Shown here piece by piece: positions 57,961-64,000 of a DNA stretch of 64,000 nt; the first letter of the stretch is position 1, and the number at the start of each line of letters is the position of its first letter. The notes below the pieces were generated by a model. It did no database searches. It worked only from the letters and a program-made list of their open reading frames with translations, and was not told where the DNA came from. Source of the stretch: Rheum nobile (taxonomy: Eukaryota > Streptophyta > Magnoliopsida > Caryophyllales > Polygonaceae). The DNA lies in assembly GCA_027886185.1 (NCBI GenBank), contig WOAB01000018.1, positions 1,899,691 to 1,963,690 of the forward strand, given 5' to 3'. The position numbers and the translations under genes are program-made.

Positions 57961-59848
57961 GACGAGTGTTGGTGGCCGTGGTTGTTGGTGTTGGCTTCCG
58001 TAGCCTTCGTTCGGGTTTCGTTTCCTTCGATTCCTTTCGTTCTTTCGTAGATCGGTATTGTTGTTTGTCGAATCTAACTTAGGGTTTCTTTATGGGTCGA
58101 TCCGAAGGTACCGGAGTTGTCAGATTCGTCTCTGCGTCGAGCCCGGAATCCCGTCGTTAGACTTCGTTCAATCTCTGCGGACTCAGGCAAGTGGCGGTTC
58201 GCTCTTGCTCATCGTTCCATATTTACATTAATTATCAGTTGTTTATCTGAGTAATTAATTTGGAATGATTACTGTGTTTGTCTGGAATTGGTTTTATAAA
58301 CTGTTTTGGAAAATCATATAATAGGTTGTGTATCTGCTAGAATGACGCTATTATCTGTGATCGCCTTCCGGGCCTTTATGTGGATTTATCCGTATTACTG
58401 TTGTTGTGTTGTAACTGTTAGTTAGCACAAGTATTCGTAGGAACGCCTGGATCCCGAGAGTTCCATACGCGTTTCTTTATAACTGTAAGGGCGATGAAGA
58501 CTCAACGATTGTTGAAGTTTGAACTCAGTGAGGTTCATTCTTTTAAAGGGCGAGCAAGACCCTGCGATAGTAGAAGTTTGGACTCTGTGAGGTTCATTCT
58601 TTCGATATAGATTCAGAGGTTTGGACTCGGTGAGGTTCATTCCTTAGATATGGGTCCTGCGTGACAGGGACATATATTAAAAGCTTTTAATGTGTTGATC
58701 GTTTTGGAATTAAATAAGATAAGTGTCCGAGTGCACATAATTAATAAACCTACGACGAGTAGTGCAGTTAAGTAAATAGTGCAACTAGGAAAGCTCGTCT
58801 CGACTTTGAATGTAGTATGTTCTCTTTCCAATCTGGATTCGCTGTAAGCGGTGAGGTTGGTTGTGAACTGAAGCATCTCAGTCAGTTTTTCTAAATTATC
58901 GTTATGTGGTTCTGTAAGATCCAGACTTGAATGTAGTACGTTCTCTTTCCAATCTGAATTCGCTGTAAGCGATGAGGTTGGTTGTGAGCCAAAGCATCTC
59001 AGTCGGCTTTTAAATCATTGTTGTCTGATTCTCTAAGCTTTCCAAATTTGTCATCTTTCCTTAAGACTCATTTCAGTTGGAGTCTTCTTTTCGGGTCGAT
59101 TTCTGTGAAGATTTAGTCTTCCAGAATCTTCTCTTGTGCATACCTCTTGTTTATTCCAGTAGGAGTATGATGGTTGACTATCGTCATCGGTTATTATTCG
59201 AGAAGCGATGAGTCTAACCTAATACGACTGCTTCGAACCACTCTGCTTTGTACCCTTGCATAGTCTATTTAGTAGACTAACCAACCACAATTGTTCTCTG
59301 CATGGTTGGCTGGTGTCATCCGTTCAATTCGGCACATCAGATAGAGCAAAGATTTGAGGAGACTAGATTGACTATGAAGACGACGGTTGTTTTTGAATGT
59401 TTTTAATAAATTTTTTTAATCAGGTTGAGATCCTTGGGAGATGACCATTGTGGTCAAGATCCTTGTTTGTAATATATTTAAAAGACTTCCGCTGTACCTT
59501 GTTTAACGACTTCCGCTGTACTTTGTTAAACTCTGTGTTTGTCCTATTCGGGATTGGGATGTAATCCCGAGACTCATGTTTTATATGAATAAAGTTATCA
59601 TTTTGTATCATTGTATTTCATGGTTTGTATTCAAACGGTAAAGCCTTGGGTGATCTCGGTAAGGAACACTGAGGTCACTGACGGTAATACCTTTCCAAAA
59701 GGGTTAAGTTTTGGGGGTGTTACAAAACACTAACTACCATATAAATGAAAAATTGAAGTAAATAAATAATCTACTGTAACAAACATTACTAACCATTTGA
59801 AATATCAGACATTGGGATACGATCATTAACGGAATAATTGGGAGTACC

Positions 59849-60712
59849 TGAACATTAAAGTATTAAATAATGATAGATTAGTAATAATCTCAAACTTAAG
59901 ATCATGCATGTATACCCATTAAAAAATTAGAAAAACAATTTCATTAATGACTAACCATTAAATGAAATAGATAATGGTCTACCTTGGATAAGTACGGAGT
60001 CGCTCATATTTCCAAGTATATTCTCTGCATAAAATTATGGTTACGCATGGTATCCTTTAGTGTTTTACATTGTAATTAAATATAATATATTTTTTCTAAC
60101 CTGATTCGATTAGCGGGGTTCCATGCCGCTTATGCCTTATCACATTCATTCACAATTCCCTCCTCAATCAAGCTAATTTTAGCATGAAAATTAAATATTA
60201 TAAATTAATAAATTACTCATTTCATACCACTTTAAAAAATACCATACATTGTTCGACATTTTGCATATGATTTTGTTCTGTAAGCATGACATTTTGCAAT
60301 TGAGCTGCACCATAGTTTTCTTTGTCTCGAACACTAATAGGTAAATGTGAATTATGAACGTTTTGATCAGTTCTGTAGTACAGAGTCGTCGGAGTAGATG
60401 AATTTCTTCTACCTGAACATACAAGAATTAAATAATGATAGATATTTTTTGTTTATAAATAAGCAAACAATCTAATCTAAATAATTTTTGTTCTAATTAA
60501 AAACAACGAAATTAAATTTGTTTTAAACATTAATTTTTTTCCGACACAATGCTATTATGTCTTCGAGGAATATCTGACACTAACTTCCATATAAATGAAA
60601 ATTTGAAATAGATAGAAAATCTACTGTAACAAACATTACTAACCATTTGAAATATCGGACATTGGGATACGATCATTAACAGAATAATTGGGAGTACCTC
60701 CAAGTGTAGATC
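59849..60712 (-). repeat. Tandem duplicate of RepHel early exons, distal copy
   Basis: This is the second unit of the duplication. Exons: STLGGTPNYSVNDRIPMSD (60712-60644), GRRNSSTPTTLYYRTDQ (about 60417) and a decayed version of the RHKRHGTPLIES exon (about 60180) that now has two in-frame stops, then ILGNMSDSVLIQGRPL (about 60030). Only the middle copy keeps the third exon open. Confidence 0.75.
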
Positions 60713-60794
60713 CTGTATAATTAGTATTTATATTAAAGTTCATATTACTATTTATTAGAAGAAAAAAATCAACAAAAAAATACAAAATATTAAC

Positions 60795-60879
60795 TTGATC
60801 CATTAGAAATTGTCCGTTGTTGTTTCTCTCTAATAACAGCCAATCTCAACGTTCTATTATGTCGGGTTAATTCGTCCAT
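60795..60879 (-). other. Putative first exon of the RepHel gene
   Basis: ATG at 60879 gives MDELTRHNRTLRLAVIREKQ and on to SNGS, then a GTTAAT donor at 60794. It joins in phase with the exon at 60712. The length (28 codons) and basic composition fit the variable N-terminus of plant Helitron proteins, but this assignment rests on position and splicing only. Confidence 0.5.
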
Positions 60880-60899
60880 AACAAAATCACCCTGACAAA

Positions 60900-61195
60900 C
60901 TAAGATATAAATATTTAAATAAATATATCTACATAACAATCATTTAATTTTCATCTTATTCAAATTCATTAACATGTTTACCTACATAATTTATAATAGT
61001 AATTAAATAAGACATAGTATTTTACAAATCTAATATTGGATATTATAAAAAAAAATGAATACATGAAAGTACTTTAAAAAAAATGATTCAACATTGCATT
61101 AATAAATGTCAATATTTATTTATTATTTTATTACTATATAATTGTAAAAAAAAATTGTAAAAAAAGTTATTGACTTATGGGCCGAATTTACTTAT
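60900..61195. other. Probable 5' region of the minus-strand Helitron; boundary not found
   Basis: AT-rich sequence. The 5' TC terminus should lie here or slightly further right, but I could not identify it. Confidence 0.4.
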
Positions 61196-61345
61196 AGGTC
61201 GAATTTACTTATGGGTAGATGAGTTATTAATACATCCTTTTTCCATTAAACCAGAAGCCCACAAAATTAAACATGTAACCCGGCCCATTAACTCACTCCC
61301 TCACTCTGGGCCACATTTCTAAACGAAGCCCATTAGCCCAAATCC
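61196..61345 (+). promoter_or_regulatory. TGGGCY / GGCCCA cluster, promoter-like
   Basis: Within 150 bp there are at least six copies of GGGCC/GGCCCA/AGCCCA (for example TTATGGGCCGAAT, CGGCCCATTAACTC, AAGCCCATTAGCCCA). Such site II elements are common in promoters of plant housekeeping genes. They lie just upstream of the CT-rich leader at 61379. Confidence 0.5.
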
Positions 61346-61378
61346 TTCAAAATGTAGCGATAGCCCTAACACCAAACC

Positions 61379-62027
61379 TTGCCTCATTTGTCTCGGCCTC
61401 AAACCCTAACTTTCCAGAAACCTCTCTTTCCTTTTCCAGATCTCGTCACCCTCTCTTTTGCTCTATTTCCAGATCTCGCCATCCATGGCGATTTCAATCC
61501 GAGCTGTCGCCATTTCCAGAGCTCTCGTCATCCTCTCTTTCCTTTTCCAGATCTCGTCACCCTCTTTTTTGCTCCATTTCCAGATCTCGCCATCCATGGC
61601 GATTTCAATCCGAGTTGTCGCCATTTCCAGAGCTCTCGTCATCCTCTCTTTCCTTTTCTAGATCTCGTCACCCTCTTTTTTTCTCCATTTCCAGATCTCG
61701 CCATCCATGGCGATTTCAATCCGAGTTGTCGCCATTTCCAGAGCTCTCGTCATCCTCTCTTTCGTTCGATTTCCAGAAAACTCTGGGCCAGATCTCCTTT
61801 TGATCAAGCTCCAGATGTCTCCATCAATACAAACTTCGTGTTTCTCTTCCTCTTCCTCTTTCTATTTCTCTCGAAACGTCAAATCCTTTGACTTTCGACC
61901 TTCAAATACTTCAGATCCAGTTCTAATCTTTGAAGATGTAGATCCATTTACAAAATCGGGGCTCATTTTAGGGGATTAAGTTTGCTTACAAATGGAGATC
62001 TATGAAATCACTGAAGCGAAACAACAG
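61379..62027 (+). other. Possible 5' leader and first coding exon of a gene, with 111-bp tandem repeat
   Basis: A pyrimidine-rich leader contains three copies of a 111-bp unit starting CCAGATCTCGTCACCCTC (61436, 61547, 61658). As 111 is a multiple of three, all three frames stay open and give artificial 37-residue repeats (61379-61891 and overlapping frames). A plausible start is ATG at 61992, giving MEIYEITEAKQQ before a GTATGG donor at 62028. A later possible exon (about 62148-62259) reads CKPTTRLKRDLDERKNYIQI before GTAAGC, but I cannot connect the two in frame. Product unknown. Confidence 0.35.
61436..61768 (+). repeat. Three tandem 111-bp repeats
   Basis: Each unit carries CGCCATCCATGGCGATTTC, itself a small palindrome around CCATGG, and AGAGCTCTCGTCATCCTC. 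Copies differ by only a few bases, so the expansion is recent. Confidence 0.9.
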
Positions 62028-62259
62028 GTATGGTATTTTTTCAATAGTATTTAGATGTATTTCTTTCTACGTTTTTAGACACCTCAGAAAATGAAAAATA
62101 TAGGTTCTAATTCCAGTTTTCTCTTTATCATGTTTATGGTTTGAAACCGACTTGATGAGGACATCGGAAGTGAAATTGGAGGGGTCACATGCAAACCCAC
62201 GACACGCTTGAAAAGAGATCTGGATGAACGCAAAAATTATATCCAGATTACACAAAAAG

Positions 62260-62640
62260 TAAGCTTTCCTTCTCTATCGATAAATCTGTATTTTTCTATT
62301 TCTCTGATATAATTTGATGTTTGAAATCATAAATTTCCTTCTGTTAAAAATTTGTACATATTTTCACAAATTTCAGTGATTTGGACTGGTTCTTTGATTT
62401 CAATGTTTTCAAATTTTACAAATTTCGGATTGAAATATAGTATAATATGAGGCTCGCATTTCATTAATTTTTTTTTATGTTCGAAATGTTTGCTGCATCT
62501 AGATTGTTCTTCATGAAGTTCATGTTCATGTCTATTTTTCTTCCATTATTATTAAAACCGGGTTAGTACAATATAATAAAACCGGGTTCAGAAATTTCAT
62601 ATAATTCCCACAGTAATTCATATAATCGGGTTCAATATAT
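62260..62640. other. AT-rich, nothing recognised
   Basis: Intron-like or spacer sequence. A short duplication AATATAATAAAACCGGGTT occurs at about 62555-62585. Confidence 0.5.
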
Positions 62641-62870
62641 TATGTACTTTTACCGGCCTATGTAAATTAATTAGCAAAAATGGGCTTATTGGCCCAATAC
62701 TGCTACTTCAATATTTAGTTAATGGGCCTGGTGATATACTGCTTACACAGATTTATTTGTAATATGGGCCTTTATATACTGGGCTTAAACAGATTTCGTT
62801 CTAATGGGCTTAAACTGCCTTTATATATTGGGCTATTGGTTATTATATCGGTCCATGACCGTTGGTAGAT
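62641..62870 (+). promoter_or_regulatory. TGGGCY cluster upstream of 63062
   Basis: At least eight GGGCTT/GGGCC/GGCCCA copies in about 200 bp (for example AATGGGCTTATTGGCCCAAT, TATGGGCCTTTATATACTGGGC, TATTGGGCTATTGG). This resembles a plant TCP-bound (site II) promoter. Confidence 0.5.
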
Positions 62871-63061
62871 ACAGACCATTCATTTTATGAAAACTAAAAT
62901 AGAAACAACAAAAACACTAAATCATTTCTAACTTTCCTTCTTCCGCCGTTTCCTTTTTTCTACTTGCCACCTTTCCTCTTTCATTTTTCAAATCACAGTG
63001 ATCGACACTAACTATTTGCTTTTCCACCTACACAACTGAGATCTGTATAACACAAAGCAAA

Positions 63062-63161
63062 ATGAAAAGGAGATCGAGAGGAAAATGGTTCATGAGAGAA
63101 TCTCAATGTTCAAGAGGAGACATGGAAGAAGATAGTCTCCTGAGATCCACAGTCGATAAAG
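63062..63161 (+). CDS. Possible first exon of an unknown gene
   Basis: ATG at 63062 starts a frame MKRRSRGKWFMRESQCSRGD...STVDK that ends at 63161 with AAAG before a GTAAAC donor. The (CT)37 run that follows would lie in the first intron; the ORF extends through it only as Leu-Ser repeats. The 33-residue exon is basic then acidic and has no recognisable domain. The TGGGCY-rich region upstream supports a transcribed gene, which would continue past the window. Confidence 0.4.
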
Positions 63162-63163
63162 GT

Positions 63164-63166
<3 letters not shown>

Positions 63167-63240
<74 letters not shown>
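63167..63240 (+). repeat. (CT)37 microsatellite
   Basis: 74 bp of uninterrupted CT. It lies just after the putative splice donor at 63162. Confidence 0.98.
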
Positions 63241-63244
<4 letters not shown>

Positions 63245-64000
63245 GTGTTCATCCCTTTCTCTTTCCTTTAACTATAAAACTTTGAAAACTTTCGATTCAA
63301 TTAATGGGGTGTATTAACATTTTTTACAATGGTTTTATTATTGTTCACTGATTTCATACTATGCAAAATAATATAATTTCATCTAGATTAAACTGTAAGT
63401 GAATTTTTTAATAAACTAATCTTTTTTTTTTGCATTTAAGTATTATACTTATTATTCATAAAATGTTCTTGATCACGATTGTTCTTCATGTTCTTCGTAG
63501 AATATTATATATATGTGTTTATTATAATGTCTTAAAATTATATAATAATTTCTTAGTAGTATTGAACATGATATTTTTGGTATTAAGTAATTTTATGATC
63601 TTTAATGTGATACCTTTGAATAATGTTATGATCTTAATACGGTCTAGTAAGTCTGATAACAAATTTAATGGGCTAGGCCCAACGACCCTAAACAAATCAT
63701 AACTTCTGCCCAATATATTTGTACAATAGAATACTGTACCTGGTTCATTAATTTCATATATGTTTATTTATAAGCAAATTTGATATTTATACTGGGCTTT
63801 AAAATGAATATAGGCCCAATCACTTATTGGCCTTATAAAATTTACAACTTTATTGGGCCCAAACACTATAAGGTTTTAGTCAACCTGAATGTAAAAGTAA
63901 AATACTAAATCAACTATAAGGCCCACGTTTAAAATAAATTGAACTGGTTAAAAAATTGGCCCATATAAATATCTGCAGAGTTCGAATTCACTTTTTCATT
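63241..64000. other. AT-rich DNA ending in another GGCCCA cluster
   Basis: No gene is supported. From about 63665 to the end there are at least eight GGGCC/GGCCCA/GGGCT motifs, a third such cluster in 3 kb. Confidence 0.5.

Larger units (their letters stand above)
57129..59724 (+). repeat. Solo LTR related to element A, in a RepHel intron
   Basis: 2596 bp, flanked by AAACA at 57124-57128 and 59725-59729. It starts TGTGATACTCC and ends GGGGGTGTTACA. It shares with the element A LTR the GTTTGTCGAATCTAACTTAGG stretch, the GGTTGGCTGGTGTCATCCG block and GC-rich palindromes, but is clearly diverged. The duplicate Helitron segment at 60565-60590 lacks it and shows the empty site. A TATA box (TATAAATA) lies at 57503. 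ORFs inside (57498-58050) are repeat-derived. Confidence 0.92.
49940..60900 (-). mobile_element. RepHel Helitron on the minus strand, decayed
   Basis: The coding region runs from about 60879 down to 50635, with Helitron-like N-terminal, Rep (HUH) and PIF1-type helicase domains. A possible 3' end is CTAG at 49943-49940 followed by T on the minus strand, preceded by a weak hairpin GGTGCG-TTG-CGTACC; this is uncertain. I could not find the 5' TC end, which should lie between 60880 and about 61400. The element is enlarged by a tandem duplication of its first exons and by a solo LTR. Confidence 0.8.

Noticed and set aside
61379..61891. 170-residue repeat protein
   Set aside because: All three forward frames are open because the 111-bp unit is a multiple of three; there is no evidence that favours one frame.
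63062..63271. 69-codon protein ending in Leu-Ser repeats
   Set aside because: The Leu-Ser tail is the (CT)37 microsatellite; the supported part ends at a splice donor at 63162.

Overview
This is nuclear DNA from a flowering plant. Nearly all of it is transposable elements, many nested in one another. The plant assignment rests on Ty3/gypsy elements primed by initiator-Met tRNA, an Athila-type element, a Mutator-like element carrying a Ulp1-type protease gene, RepHel Helitrons, TTTAGGG-like repeats and TGGGCC-rich promoters. I cannot name the species. No clearly intact host gene is visible; the best candidates are two first-exon-like openings near the right edge.

Bases 1-15099 hold a defective Ty3/gypsy element (element A) whose 5' LTR lies almost wholly left of the window. 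Its gag is split by a 3552-bp composite insertion (1066-4617, target duplication AAAAT). The insertion is bounded by two direct repeats of about 430 bp, each itself a palindrome with tRNA-type B boxes. Inside lies a near-identical inverted copy of element A's own RT-to-3'LTR segment, so 1493-3862 and 6181-8530 form a long inverted repeat. Pol is frameshifted, lacks RNase H and integrase, and has a damaged active site. The 3' LTR (7051-15099) is split by a 5.7-kb Athila-like element on the minus strand (8611-14275, duplication TTGTC).

Bases 15100-17020 hold a foldback MITE, telomere-like repeats and the decayed RNase H end of a LINE. Bases 17021-31679 are one Mutator-like element of 14.66 kb with 9-bp target duplications TATTTTAAA. 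It carries a broken MURA transposase (plus strand), a seven-exon DUF1985/Ulp1 protease gene (minus strand), a captured GRF-type zinc-finger/membrane-anchor gene with a partial second copy, two small unknown minus-strand genes, many internal duplications and a scattered CCTGACA motif.

Bases 33031 to about 46300 are head-to-tail non-autonomous Helitrons with CTAG ends and 3' hairpins. Each 5' region carries a tRNA-like module. Two of them have been hit, in opposite orientation, by solo LTRs of one family (target duplications AAAAC and GTATA). After AT-rich DNA without genes, about 49940-60900 is a RepHel Helitron on the minus strand. It retains HUH, two-tyrosine and helicase motifs but has several stops and frameshifts; its first exons are duplicated in tandem and split by a solo LTR (57129-59724, duplication AAACA). 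The last 3 kb contain two promoter-like TGGGCY clusters, a 111-bp tandem repeat, a first-exon-like ORF and a (CT)37 microsatellite.

The genes do not form a pathway. They are the machinery of separate mobile elements, mostly inactivated, and their insertion order can be read from target duplications. All protein assignments come from recognised motifs read by eye; no database search was run.
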